61,843 nt of DNA, taken from assembly GCA_013152085.1 (NCBI GenBank), contig JAADHC010000002.1:1-61843 (forward strand), given 5' to 3'. The position numbers were made by a program, and so were the translations under genes. This DNA is from Chlorobiota bacterium (GTDB lineage Bacteria > Bacteroidota > Bacteroidia > Bacteroidales > VadinHA17). The notes beneath the pieces are model-generated. The model was not told where the DNA came from, ran no database searches, and saw nothing but the letters and a program-made list of their open reading frames with translations. Shown piece after piece: positions 19,761 to 28,984 of this stretch (the first letter of the stretch is position 1; the number at the start of each line of letters is the position of its first letter).

Positions 19761-20087
19761 CTATTGGTGTTCCTGTTCTTCGGTCTCACCCTGTTCTTCG
19801 TGCATATCCTCGTTGACAGCAACCATTTCCATACCACATTTGGGGCATTTACCGGGTTTATCATAGGTTTTGTCACCTTCGCATTTCATGGAACACTGGT
19901 AATGAACCTCAGCAGTTTGGGTGGTATCCACAACCGCAGTATCCGGTGTCTGCATTTTTTCCTGCGCAGGAGCCGTTTGTTCCTGCTCCGGAGTGGCCTT
20001 TTTCCCGGTATTTTTGCAACCGGATAACATCGTAATGCCGCCGATAAACAGTGCGGCAACACCTAAAAGCAAAATTTGTTTTTTCAT
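19761..20087 (-). CDS. Lipoprotein with heavy-metal-binding (HMBD) motif
   Basis: The ATG at 20087 starts a 108-residue protein with a lipoprotein signal (ILLLGVAALFIGG... LSGC). A Glu/Gln-rich linker follows, then the motif YQCSMKCEGDKTYDKPGKCP and KCGMEMVAV. This is the HMBD-type metal-binding domain also found at the ends of CusB, as in the protein at 46790-48328. It probably binds copper or a similar soft metal in the periplasm. It is a single gene between floA and the second complex-I-like operon, separate from the main copper region. Confidence 0.8.
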   Translation of the reverse strand: MKKQILLLGVAALFIGGITMLSGCKNTGKKATPEQEQTAPAQEKMQTPDTAVVDTTQTAEVHYQCSMKCEGDKTYDKPGKCPKCGMEMVAVNEDMHEEQGETEEQEHQ

Positions 20088-20230
20088 AGTTTTATTTTTT
20101 TGTGAAAATAGTAAAATATCTGGACTATGCAAGTATTTGTTTGTCCGCGGTTGTCTGAAATAGATTTTATGGGGAAATCATATATACCATCTGATCATAT
20201 GAAAAAAAAAAATGGAAGATCAACCAGATT

Positions 20231-22024
20231 TTAATTCCCTTTAACCAATAGATCTTCGATTCCTTTAACAGCCATGTATCCGTCAGCGATAGCACTGATG
20301 ACATCGGCAGAACGGTTTGCGGCATCACCACCGGCAAACAACTTGTCGAGGGTGGATTGCTGTTTCTCATTTACAACAAATCTGCCTCTTTCGATCTTAA
20401 CTTTTTCGGAGAATTCTTCTTCGAGGAAACTATAGTCTCCCTGTTGTCCGATAGCACCTAATACAGCAGTTGCTTCAATGATGGTATTGCTGCCTTCAAC
20501 AGGCACGGGTTTCGGCCTTCCGCCTTTTTCATCAGCCACCATATCCGCCTTCAGGTATTCAACAGCTTTCACATGGCCTTTTTTATCAGGATAAAATTTT
20601 ACCGGAATGGCCTGTGGTATAATATGTATGCCTTCATCTTCGGCACCTTCAATTTCTTCCCAGTCGGCCGGCATATCCTGAACACGACGCCGGTAAAGAA
20701 TGGTAACATCTGCGCCTAGTCGTGCCGAGACACGTGCAGCATCAATAGCTACATTCCCACCTCCGATGACGATAACTTTATCACCGATATCAACGGTTTT
20801 TCCATTGTTGATTTCATAGAGGAAATTTACTGCCTGGATTGAACCTTTCAGGTCTTCACCTTCGATGCCAAGGGTCCAGGGTTTCGGGAAACCGACACCT
20901 ATAAAGACAGCGTCATACTTGCTGTAGATCTCTTTAAAGGAGATATCTTTTCCCACCTTTGTATTAAAGTGGATTTTAACACCAATCTTCTGAATATATT
21001 CAATTTGTTTATCAAGACTTTCTTCCGGGAAACGATATTTGGGAATTCCGTACATCGTCATTCCTCCAGCCTTGGCATGAGCTTCATAAATTGTACAATC
21101 AAATCCTTTCAGTGCCAGGTAGTAGGCGACGGTAAGTCCTGAAGGACCAGCACCGATGATGCCTACCTTATATCCGTTGGGTTCCTGTATATCCGGATTC
21201 ACAACTTCCTTAATCATATCTGCATTTTTAACGGTTTCGGTAGTATAGCGTTTCAACCAGCGAATGGCAATGGGATCGCCGCGGTGAGCAATAGCACAAA
21301 CATCTTCACACCTGCGGGTACAAACTTTTCCGCACATTTCAGGCAGGGGGTTGTTGTCGTATATAATACGGACGGCATCTGCATCGTTACCACGGGCAAT
21401 GGCATTGATATATTCGGGAATATGCATATGCTCGGGGCACGCTTCCGTACACAATCCGCAACTGATGCACCGGCTTGCTTCGGCACGTGCCTGAACTTCA
21501 TTGTAACCCAGGACCACCTCGGCAAATGATTTGACTCTGTCCATTCCTTCAAGTTCCGGCATAGGGATACGTCCGAAATCGTTGAGAGAGGTTTCTTCGG
21601 TACTGAAAAAGGATATTCGCTCTTTTCCTTCGGGATTATCCACGCCGGGTGTCCAGAGAAATGTATCCGGATCATCACTGACATAGAGGTAATCTTTGGT
21701 TAGGCTGAGGCTTCCTGTAGGACATACTTCAACACATAATCCACACCAGCAGCAACGCCCGTGATCAACCCTCGGCCGCAAGCCTGAATCTCCTTTTTTC
21801 CCTTCAATCCCATCGACCGGGACCATATCAATGGCCTGATTCTGACAGATGGTGGAACAGTTTCCGCAACCGATACATTCATCGAGGTCGTTATAATGAA
21901 ATCCCCGGTAATGATCGGAAGCTTCCAATGGGATAGAGGGAACATCAACCAGTGTATGAGGTTTTTTCCCAAACTGTTTTAATGCTGTTAATGGTTTCAG
22001 TGTACCTTTCAGATCAAAACTCAT
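20231..22024 (-). CDS. NuoI-like ferredoxin fused to GltD/NfnB-like FAD-NAD(P) oxidoreductase (MbsN position)
   Basis: A 597-residue fusion starting at the ATG at 22024. Residues 45-105 form a NuoI/MbsN-like two-cluster ferredoxin (Cys50/53/56/60 and Cys91/94/97/101). Residues about 165-260 resemble the GltD N-terminal domain, with Cys186/189/192/196 and Cys231/235/239/243. Residues 285-590 are an FAD/NAD(P) reductase: GAGPSG at 291-296, VIGGGNVAID near 419, and the C-terminal FAD loop FAGGDAANRSADVISAIADG. It is the last gene of the MBS-like operon, exactly where the ferredoxin subunit MbsN sits. The fusion should let electrons pass between NAD(P)H and the complex directly. Direction of flow is not shown by sequence. 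Confidence 0.88.
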   Translation of the reverse strand: MSFDLKGTLKPLTALKQFGKKPHTLVDVPSIPLEASDHYRGFHYNDLDECIGCGNCSTICQNQAIDMVPVDGIEGKKGDSGLRPRVDHGRCCWCGLCVEVCPTGSLSLTKDYLYVSDDPDTFLWTPGVDNPEGKERISFFSTEETSLNDFGRIPMPELEGMDRVKSFAEVVLGYNEVQARAEASRCISCGLCTEACPEHMHIPEYINAIARGNDADAVRIIYDNNPLPEMCGKVCTRRCEDVCAIAHRGDPIAIRWLKRYTTETVKNADMIKEVVNPDIQEPNGYKVGIIGAGPSGLTVAYYLALKGFDCTIYEAHAKAGGMTMYGIPKYRFPEESLDKQIEYIQKIGVKIHFNTKVGKDISFKEIYSKYDAVFIGVGFPKPWTLGIEGEDLKGSIQAVNFLYEINNGKTVDIGDKVIVIGGGNVAIDAARVSARLGADVTILYRRRVQDMPADWEEIEGAEDEGIHIIPQAIPVKFYPDKKGHVKAVEYLKADMVADEKGGRPKPVPVEGSNTIIEATAVLGAIGQQGDYSFLEEEFSEKVKIERGRFVVNEKQQSTLDKLFAGGDAANRSADVISAIADGYMAVKGIEDLLVKGN

Positions 22025-22050
22025 CTCTTTTTTTCTTAGCAATTGTTAAT

Positions 22051-23154
22051 CTATCGTTCAATTTCCGGCGGGCAGGTCCCCAGACTGTTCATAATAGCAG
22101 CAATATCTGAGATGTTCTCGCCGACCAGCAAGTTCTCAAGAAGGGTGATGGCATGAACATAGGCAGCACCACGGAAATGAGCCCGGCGGGGATGTGTACC
22201 GCCATCACTAACCACATACATTCCAACTTCACCCCTTACCGCTTCGGTGCGGGTATAAGCATCACCTTTAGGTAATGCCCATTTCTGCGGATTGGGAATT
22301 TTGTTATAATATTTCCCTGCCGGAATGTTATCCAAAACCTGTCTGATGATCCGGATGGACTGACGTATCTCCTGCCGTCGCACCAACGCACGTGCCCAGA
22401 TATCGCCACCTTCTTCTACCGGAACAACAAAATCAAGCTTATTATAAACTTCATAAGGATCGTCAATACGGATATCGCTACGAATACCACATCCCCGCAA
22501 GGGAGGACCAACAACACCCCATTCAACCGCTTTTTCTTTATCAATGATACCGACGCCCTGTGTTCTTTTCCTGAAAATAGTATTATCGAACATCAGGTCA
22601 TCATAATCATCAAGTCTTTTTTCAAGGTAATCCATCGTTTTGAGTACCTTATTTTCAAAGCCTTTTGGGAGATCACGACGGACACCACCCGGCCAGATAT
22701 ACATGTGATAGACCCTGCCTCCTGTAAGTTCCTCAAAAAGATCAAGGATATAGTTTCGGTCGCCAACGCTCCACTGGCCAATTGTGTATAATCCAAGGGA
22801 TGCGGACTGGCCGCCATACCAGAGCAAGTATGAGGCTATCCGGGCCAGTTCGAGGACCAGAACACGGATATATTTTGCCCTTTCGGGAACTTCGCGGCCT
22901 TCCAGTAACTCAACGGCACGGGCGTATGATTCTTCGACCGGGTCAGGTTCCGGGACACAAAAACGGCATAGTAGTGTAAAACTCTGTAGCCAGTTTCTTT
23001 TTTCGATCAGTTTCTCAAAAGATCGATGCAGATATCCTACTTCGGTGGTGGCTTTGACGATGGTATCCCCTTCCACTTTCACACGCACCATCATATTTCC
23101 GGTAATCCCGGGGTGCTGCGGACCGATATACAGGGTTGTAGCTTTTTCTCTCAT
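22051..23154 (-). CDS. NuoD/MbsL-like catalytic-position subunit without a complete NiFe site
   Basis: A 367-residue relative of NuoD and NiFe-hydrogenase large subunits (YIGPQHPGITGNM at the start, HRSFEKL near 43, VRGEVGMYVVSDGG near 306). Group 4 hydrogenases hold Ni with two CxxC motifs. Here the N-terminal pair is present (Cys63-Arg-Phe-Cys66), but the C-terminal site reads GTCPPEIER, with Cys361 followed by Glu instead of the second Cys. Three Cys ligands fit the three-Cys, site-differentiated FeS cluster described for archaeal sulfane reductase MBS. They do not fit a hydrogenase (four Cys) or quinone-type NuoD (none). The substrate is therefore probably a sulfur species, by inference. 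Confidence 0.85.
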   Translation of the reverse strand: MREKATTLYIGPQHPGITGNMMVRVKVEGDTIVKATTEVGYLHRSFEKLIEKRNWLQSFTLLCRFCVPEPDPVEESYARAVELLEGREVPERAKYIRVLVLELARIASYLLWYGGQSASLGLYTIGQWSVGDRNYILDLFEELTGGRVYHMYIWPGGVRRDLPKGFENKVLKTMDYLEKRLDDYDDLMFDNTIFRKRTQGVGIIDKEKAVEWGVVGPPLRGCGIRSDIRIDDPYEVYNKLDFVVPVEEGGDIWARALVRRQEIRQSIRIIRQVLDNIPAGKYYNKIPNPQKWALPKGDAYTRTEAVRGEVGMYVVSDGGTHPRRAHFRGAAYVHAITLLENLLVGENISDIAAIMNSLGTCPPEIER

Positions 23155-23724
23155 CTATCGTGTATATTTTTTTGCAAAGTCGGGTAATATTTCGCCGGAA
23201 CGTTTTTCAATGGTTTCTCTTATATCCTTCGCATCTTCGCGGCCTGGCCGTTCCCAATAGGTATTGGTTGCATAGGCTTCGGTATCAAAATCACGCCGCA
23301 TCGGAGGAGGGCCTTCCCAGTCTTCAAGCAGAAATTCCTCGGGGGCTTCCAACCCGGTAAACTGAATGCCAAACATCTCTCTCATTTCCCTTTCGTAGGT
23401 ATTTGCCTGTCGCCAGATCATATCCACATTATCCATTACCGGGTTCTCCCTGTCAACCCTCGTGTGGACAAAAACTTTTATTTTATCCGTAGGGGACCAA
23501 ACGATAAAAACAACTTCGAATTCATTTTCCTCCAGCCAATCAATGCAGGAGATATGGGAGAGATGTTTAAACCCCATCTCGTCTTTCAGGTAGAAAAGAA
23601 TGGCAGGAATGGTTTCTTTTTTCACCGAGAAATCCACACGATTATATGGGTATTCCTTCTCCGTGGCATCACTGAAGTGTGTTTTAATTCGCTGTATTAT
23701 TGTTGATTTTATTTCTTCCATCAT
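23155..23724 (-). CDS. NuoC/MbsK-like subunit
   Basis: A 189-residue 30-kDa-type subunit. The diagnostic region is ANTYEREMREMFGIQFTGLE, followed by EEFLLEDWEGPPPMRRDF and a C-terminal tail rich in charged residues. It immediately precedes the NuoD-like gene with no gap, and follows the NuoB-like gene by eight bases. NuoC, NuoD and NuoB-like proteins are separate genes, as in MBH and MBS operons. Confidence 0.87.
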   Translation of the reverse strand: MMEEIKSTIIQRIKTHFSDATEKEYPYNRVDFSVKKETIPAILFYLKDEMGFKHLSHISCIDWLEENEFEVVFIVWSPTDKIKVFVHTRVDRENPVMDNVDMIWRQANTYEREMREMFGIQFTGLEAPEEFLLEDWEGPPPMRRDFDTEAYATNTYWERPGREDAKDIRETIEKRSGEILPDFAKKYTR

Positions 23725-23732
23725 TTTTCCTA

Positions 23733-24281
23733 TTACCAGTTATATTCGGGCATTCTCCAGTTTGGGATTACTTTTTTCTGGTTGGCGCGGTACCATTCGA
23801 GGTTTTCTTTATACTTTCTGGCACCATCGGCTTTACCTGCCTGGATTAATTCCTGCAGTTTTGCAAAACCGGCAAGTACTGCTTCCGGTCTGGGCATACA
23901 TCCGTTGATGAAAACATCCACGGGCAGATACCTGTCAAGGGCTTTAATGGTATTGTATGAATCCCAGTACATTCCTCCGTTAATGGTACAGGAACCGAAT
24001 CCGATCACATATTTTGGATCCTGCATTTGTTCATACACCCGGATAACCCGTTTAAGGGTTTTGGTGGTAAGATATCCGGTAATCAACAGGACATCTGCCT
24101 GACGAGGAGTAGCTGCCCCCCGTACGCCAAGACGCTCGGCATCATAACGGGATGTCATTGTCGGGGGGATTTCAATAGCTCCGCATCCTGTCCCATAAGC
24201 CAGTATCCACAACGAATGCTTGCGTGCATAGTTCTGGATTATATCCACGATCTTTTGTGAGTTTTTATCGTTTATCATCAT
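23733..24281 (-). CDS. NuoB/MbsJ-like small subunit with only three cluster cysteines
   Basis: A 182-residue homologue of NuoB and hydrogenase small subunits. Family blocks are AYGTGCGAIEIPP, ATPRQADVLLITG, GFGSCTINGGMY and INGCMPRPEAVL. Only three Cys occur in the whole protein: Cys33, Cys98 and Cys128. The tandem Cys pair of quinone-type NuoB is Cys-Gly here, and the hydrogenase-type CxxC is not present either. The proximal FeS cluster would need a non-Cys fourth ligand or be site-differentiated. Confidence 0.87.
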   Translation of the reverse strand: MMINDKNSQKIVDIIQNYARKHSLWILAYGTGCGAIEIPPTMTSRYDAERLGVRGAATPRQADVLLITGYLTTKTLKRVIRVYEQMQDPKYVIGFGSCTINGGMYWDSYNTIKALDRYLPVDVFINGCMPRPEAVLAGFAKLQELIQAGKADGARKYKENLEWYRANQKKVIPNWRMPEYNW

Positions 24282-24293
24282 ATCAGCTTTTTA

Positions 24294-25205
24294 TCATAAA
24301 AATACAGCCTGTAAAATGGCAAGTAACCCAAACAGTGAAGGCCAACCCCAGAAATATCGAATGGCTTGTTCGGTACGGTATCTCGGACTTACGATCCCAT
24401 ATAACATAGGAATCAGATAGAGAATAAAAGTTTTGACTACCAGGATGATCAGGTTGTTTGCCCCTCCCATAAAGAGATCAACATAAAGGGTAAGTTTGGC
24501 AAAGGCAAAAACCGACCCGGCTGACATCATCACAAAAAGATATTTTCCGCCGTTTTCGCTCATAGGGCCTGATGCCAGCTCCTGCGGTGCCCCAACAATA
24601 TCAAAAGGTGCATACCGGAACATTCCCAGCATTGCCAAAACAGCAGCCAGGAAAGCAAAAGGGGAAGTAAACATCAACCATCTTCCTGTTTCGGCCTGGA
24701 GATTCATCAGGTCGACAATGGAAGTCGTTTTATACTGGATCATCAAGGCGACCAGTGCCATCACCCATGGGATTTCAAAGCCTACCATTTGGCTGAGTCC
24801 GCGTGTCACCCCGATAGCCGAGTTGGGATTTCCCGTTTGACCGGCACCCAGGGCCATCCCCAGGGGACCGAAGACCATGATATAGAGCAGGAAGACCAGG
24901 TCGCCGTGAAAGTTAAGATTTGGGAAGAAACGGTTATCATTAAGTATTGGGATGATTAACAATGACATCACAGCTGTAACCATTATAAAGGCAGGGCCCA
25001 TATGCTGCATCACACCATGATGTATTGAAGTTTCTTTGGAGCCGAGTTTGAGGACATCAAAAAAGTTCTGATACCAGGGAGGACCGATACGGTTTTGCAC
25101 ACGTGCGGTGATCTTCCGGTTCAGACCCATATACGTTATCCCAACGGTAAAAGCAACGACAAATGAAACGAGAGCTCCCCAGGTGTATTGTAATATTTCT
25201 TGCAT
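24294..25205 (-). CDS. NuoH/MbsM-like membrane subunit
   Basis: A 303-residue membrane protein of the NuoH/HyfC/MbhM family, about eight helices. The signature RKITARVQNRIGPPWYQNFF appears near residue 30. The second loop reads FDIVGAPQELASGPMSENGG and keeps the Glu after the Gln, but lacks the acidic run seen in the nuo copy. It links the membrane pumps to the FeS arm. Twelve bases separate it from each neighbour. Confidence 0.88.
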   Translation of the reverse strand: MQEILQYTWGALVSFVVAFTVGITYMGLNRKITARVQNRIGPPWYQNFFDVLKLGSKETSIHHGVMQHMGPAFIMVTAVMSLLIIPILNDNRFFPNLNFHGDLVFLLYIMVFGPLGMALGAGQTGNPNSAIGVTRGLSQMVGFEIPWVMALVALMIQYKTTSIVDLMNLQAETGRWLMFTSPFAFLAAVLAMLGMFRYAPFDIVGAPQELASGPMSENGGKYLFVMMSAGSVFAFAKLTLYVDLFMGGANNLIILVVKTFILYLIPMLYGIVSPRYRTEQAIRYFWGWPSLFGLLAILQAVFL

Positions 25206-25217
25206 TTTACTGTGTTT

Positions 25218-27068
25218 TTAACCGAAAATACTGTTTTTGAAAAGCAGAATGATTACCAGGAAAATCATGACATAAATAGCATAGGTCTGACCATTTCCGT
25301 TGTATATTCGGCGTGAATAGTCAAACAGTGCTTCCATCCCGGAACCAAATTCACGGTAATAATAAATCATCCTTTTTTTCATTACCGGTCCTACTGCGCG
25401 AAGGAACGGTTGATAGAAATTAACCGAGAATGTGAGATTTTCATATTCCAGCGGTACTTCACCGGAGGAACTGATATCTTTTGTGGAGACATATCGGGTA
25501 TTTTTCCATCCTTTTACCGTCAAAATGATCAGGAAAAAGAGAAAAGTGCCGGCTATGGCATAGACCAGTGGCCTGAGCAACACCTGATCACCCCATTCGT
25601 TAAAAAGTATCGACATACTCCAGAGATGTCCTTCTGTGGAGGCATAACCCAGTGTCTGCATGGCTGCATCTGCCGGTTTCAGAAGTATGCCGGGAAAAGT
25701 CCCAAGAACAAGGGTGCCAGCTGCAAGGATCAACATCGGAAGAACCATTAATGCCGGTGCTTCTTTTACATTTTCCCATTCTTTTTCTTCCTGGCCCAGG
25801 AAGAACCCGAACAAAAACTTGTAGCAGTACAGGAAAGCAGCCGTGCTGGCGAAAAAGATAGCAATCACGAGGATATAGTGATTACTGTTGATCAGTGATT
25901 CATAGAGCATCCATTTTCCGACAAAACCACCCAGTGGGGGAATCCCTGCGAGGGCAATGATGGCGAGGAGGGAGGCAATAAAGGTCCAGGGCATTTTGCG
26001 GATCAGGCCGGTAACTTCAGTGAATTTTACAGTGCCGGTCTGGCGTTCAATGGCCCCGACAGCCATAAACAATGTGCCTTTGAAAAGGGCATGAAGTGCA
26101 GCGAGGAAAAGCGCCGACAACATGGCAAGATCGGTTCCTACAGCTACACCGGTGATGATATATCCTAATTGTGCAATGGAAGAATAAGCCAGTAGTTTTC
26201 GTGCATCATCCTGAGCAATGGCCCAGAGTGTTCCCAAAATAGCCGTGATGGCCCCCAGCCAGGCAAAAGTTTCTTTAAACAGGGTGTCATCGGGTAAGTA
26301 GGAGATCATGGATACAAAGACAATGACCATCCCGTAAATCCCCATTTTGGACAAAGCTCCCGAAAAGACACTGGTATAGGCCATGGGAGCGTCGGAATAG
26401 GCCCCGGGAGCCCATACATGCAGCGGCATCATGGCAGCTTTGACCGAAAAAGCCATCAGGAAAAGAACAGGGAGCCATACTTGCTGCACATGCGAAAACT
26501 GCGGGTAGGTGTTTATCATCTCACTGATGGACAGTGTATGAATGTTTGCATACACCATGACAATTGCCGTAAGCATGGCATAAGCTCCCAGTGCACTGAG
26601 CAGAATATAATTGATGCCATTTTTCTGCACATTCCTGCCGGAATAAATTACGATAAGATAGGATGACCACGTCATGACTTCCCAGAAGATAAAAAAGGAA
26701 ACCAGATCATGGCTCATCAGGATCCCAAGCATGGAAAGGATACTGATCAGGAAACTGAAATAAAAATACCCCAACCGGTCTTTACCTTTCATATATGACA
26801 AAGCGTAGAATGCAGCCATGGTCCCTAACCCGAGGACAATCAGCGAGAAATACCAGCCGAAAGCATCTAATCCCCACTTCAGGTTAAGGCCGGCCAGCGT
26901 AAAACTTACCGTATCACCTATATGGATTTTGGTAAAGAAGAGTACAGTAGTTGCCAGGATGGTTAGCAGAAAAAACGTATCCCTGAGCAGTCCGGATATC
27001 CTGTTTGCAAAGAAAGTGAGGAGTGCTCCCCCCAGCAGAACGATAAAAACTATGTATATCATATTCAT
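25218..27068 (-). CDS. Antiporter-like proton/sodium pump subunit (NuoL-like, MbsH' position)
   Basis: A 616-residue membrane protein with the antiporter core. FFIFWEVMTWSSYLIV holds the helix-5 Glu, VKAAMMPLHVWAPGAYSDAP and VFSGALSKMGIYG cover helices 7-8, and LHALFKGTLFMAVGAIE holds the helix-12 Lys. Beyond the core, two further helices and a hydrophilic stretch near 530-570 form an extended C-terminus. It is one of two pump subunits in this operon; archaeal MBS also has two while MBH has one. Which ion is moved cannot be read from sequence alone. Confidence 0.88.
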   Translation of the reverse strand: MNMIYIVFIVLLGGALLTFFANRISGLLRDTFFLLTILATTVLFFTKIHIGDTVSFTLAGLNLKWGLDAFGWYFSLIVLGLGTMAAFYALSYMKGKDRLGYFYFSFLISILSMLGILMSHDLVSFFIFWEVMTWSSYLIVIYSGRNVQKNGINYILLSALGAYAMLTAIVMVYANIHTLSISEMINTYPQFSHVQQVWLPVLFLMAFSVKAAMMPLHVWAPGAYSDAPMAYTSVFSGALSKMGIYGMVIVFVSMISYLPDDTLFKETFAWLGAITAILGTLWAIAQDDARKLLAYSSIAQLGYIITGVAVGTDLAMLSALFLAALHALFKGTLFMAVGAIERQTGTVKFTEVTGLIRKMPWTFIASLLAIIALAGIPPLGGFVGKWMLYESLINSNHYILVIAIFFASTAAFLYCYKFLFGFFLGQEEKEWENVKEAPALMVLPMLILAAGTLVLGTFPGILLKPADAAMQTLGYASTEGHLWSMSILFNEWGDQVLLRPLVYAIAGTFLFFLIILTVKGWKNTRYVSTKDISSSGEVPLEYENLTFSVNFYQPFLRAVGPVMKKRMIYYYREFGSGMEALFDYSRRIYNGNGQTYAIYVMIFLVIILLFKNSIFG

Positions 27069-27080
27069 TGTCTCTTCAGC

Positions 27081-28574
27081 TTATTGTATAAATAACTGTC
27101 CTGTTGATAAAACATCCTGTATGTATTTCCCCTTTTCAAGAAGGGATTGCGAAGCACTGTGCAGATACCCGGTAACGCTGTCGGGGTAGAATCCGATGAC
27201 CAGGATGAGGATTCCCAGAATACTCATGGCGATCAGTGCATTAATCGTAGGTCTTTTTGGTTCAACCTCTTTCTGTTTAGGAAAGAAATAGATACGGTTT
27301 ACGACCCTGAAATAGTAGACCAGTTCAATTATGCTTACCGACAGGATCAATACGATCACCAGGATCATATTTGAATGAGCAGCTGCCGAGAGTATGGACC
27401 ATTTGCTCCAGAAACCGGCAAAAGGAGGCATCCCGACAATGGCTATCGCACCCAGGGCAAAAAGGAATGAAGTGATGGGAAGATGTTTTGCCAGACCATC
27501 GGTTTCGTGAATATATTTTTCAGTTGAGTTATAGACAAGATAACTTCCGGAAAGGAAAAGCAGCGACTTAATAATAGCATGATTCAGCATCAGGAAGAGG
27601 GCGGCAAAGACCCCTTCTTCAGTGCCGATCCCAAAAGCAACAATTACCAGACCCATTTGACCGATACTGGAATATGCCAGCATCCTTTTTAGTCTGTCTT
27701 GTTTTACAGCGGCCATTTCGGCAATAATCAGGGTGATCATACCGATAATGATCAGGAATTGGTGGGTTCCGGAAACATCAAACAGGGTGAAGATAACCCG
27801 GATCATAGCATAAACTCCGGCTTTTACCACAATGCCTGAGAAAGCGGCACCCACCGGCCCGGGAGCCTGAGCATAAGCATCGGGGGTCCACCCGTTGAGC
27901 GGGAAGATCTCGGCTTCGATTCCCAGTCCGGTAATAAAAAAGATCAGGGCAAGAATCTTGAACCCGGGTTTCATGAGATGGGCCTTGTCGGCAATATCAG
28001 CCATATTTAGTGTCCCCAGCTGGGAGTAAATCAGAACAATAGCAAGGAGCAGGAACATTGATGAAAGCGAACCGATTATCAGGTATTTAAAGGAGGCTTC
28101 GGCACTGTCACGGCCTTTATAGAAGGCGGTAAGTGCATATGCCGAAATACTGGTGATCTCGATAAAGACAAACTGGTTGAAAATATCTCCTGTAAGTACA
28201 ATACCGACAGAACCGGTAATCATCATAAGCAGGAGGATAAAATATTTAACTGCTTCCCGGAAGTCAATGTTTTTAAACCGGTAGCTGTAAATCCAGATGA
28301 TAAATCCCATCAGGATCATCAATGTAGTGAGGAGGCCGGTGAGGGGGCTGAAGACAAGGTTAATTCCCCATGGGGGTGCCCAGCCTGCAATTACTTCGAC
28401 AATGGTTCCGGAATGAGCCACTTGCCCCATAAGGTTTACAGCAAGGTAAAGCAGATAGAGCAGAACCAGACCAGGAAGGATTCTTACGGATTCCTTCCAT
28501 ACAAATCCCAACAGAGGAATCAGAAATGCCGCCAATAAGGGGATCGCGATAAATAATACAGGAGTTCCTACCAT
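27081..28574 (-). CDS. MrpD/NuoN-like antiporter subunit (MbsH position)
   Basis: A 497-residue MrpD-type pump. Seen: IFNQFVFIEITSISAYAL (helix-5 Glu), IEAEIFPLNGWTPDAYAQAP, FSGIVVKAGVYAMIRV and LNHAIIKSLLFLSGSYLVY. It is preceded by the MrpC-like subunit with a seven-base overlap, the usual Mrp order C-D. Together with the E, F, G and B-type genes upstream it forms the Mrp-derived ion-translocating half of the complex. Confidence 0.9.
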   Translation of the reverse strand: MVGTPVLFIAIPLLAAFLIPLLGFVWKESVRILPGLVLLYLLYLAVNLMGQVAHSGTIVEVIAGWAPPWGINLVFSPLTGLLTTLMILMGFIIWIYSYRFKNIDFREAVKYFILLLMMITGSVGIVLTGDIFNQFVFIEITSISAYALTAFYKGRDSAEASFKYLIIGSLSSMFLLLAIVLIYSQLGTLNMADIADKAHLMKPGFKILALIFFITGLGIEAEIFPLNGWTPDAYAQAPGPVGAAFSGIVVKAGVYAMIRVIFTLFDVSGTHQFLIIIGMITLIIAEMAAVKQDRLKRMLAYSSIGQMGLVIVAFGIGTEEGVFAALFLMLNHAIIKSLLFLSGSYLVYNSTEKYIHETDGLAKHLPITSFLFALGAIAIVGMPPFAGFWSKWSILSAAAHSNMILVIVLILSVSIIELVYYFRVVNRIYFFPKQKEVEPKRPTINALIAMSILGILILVIGFYPDSVTGYLHSASQSLLEKGKYIQDVLSTGQLFIQ

Positions 28575-28981
28575 TTCAGATTTTTTATCTCGTCAATATT
28601 TAAAGTGTGATGATGCCGGTACAACCGGATGACCAGAGAAAGAGCAACCGCTGTTACACCGAAACCAATAACAATCGCCGTAAGGACAAGTGCCTGTGGA
28701 ACGGGGTCTACCATGCCTTCACTAAGTTTTTTAATGTTTTCAAGAGTCAGGGGCATGTCTTTGATCAATGCAGGTGAAAAGATCGGTGCCGTACCCGATT
28801 TCACATATCCGACGGATATCAGCAACAGGTTAATACCAGCGTCAAGTACCGAGAGACCGATTACAATTTTGATCAGCGTTTTTTTAACCAGTGCTCCATA
28901 CAGTCCGATCAGAATGATTAATACGGCTGTAATAAAAAACGCATATTCAACAATGGATAAATCAAAGAGTTTAAATTCCAT
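28568..28981 (-). CDS. MrpC/NuoK-like subunit (MbsG position)
   Basis: A 137-residue three-helix protein. Helix 2 has VKKTLIKIVIGLSVLDAGIN and helix 3 has VDPVPQALVLTAIVIGFGV, the MrpC signature. It is longer than NuoK by an inserted loop (residues about 66-82) typical of MnhC/MbhG. It overlaps the MrpD-like gene and follows the MnhB-like gene by three bases. Confidence 0.9.
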   Translation of the reverse strand: MEFKLFDLSIVEYAFFITAVLIILIGLYGALVKKTLIKIVIGLSVLDAGINLLLISVGYVKSGTAPIFSPALIKDMPLTLENIKKLSEGMVDPVPQALVLTAIVIGFGVTAVALSLVIRLYRHHHTLNIDEIKNLKW

Positions 28982-28984
28982 GGT

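Noticed and set aside
20160-20230. Terminator after the fused oxidoreductase gene
   Set aside because: A T-run is there on the minus strand, but no GC-rich stem precedes it; only a weak, long-loop repeat exists.
22051-23154. Group 4 NiFe hydrogenase (MBH/Ech) large subunit
   Set aside because: The second CxxC is absent (Cys361 then Glu), and the operon has two pump subunits as in MBS; a hydrogenase is unlikely.
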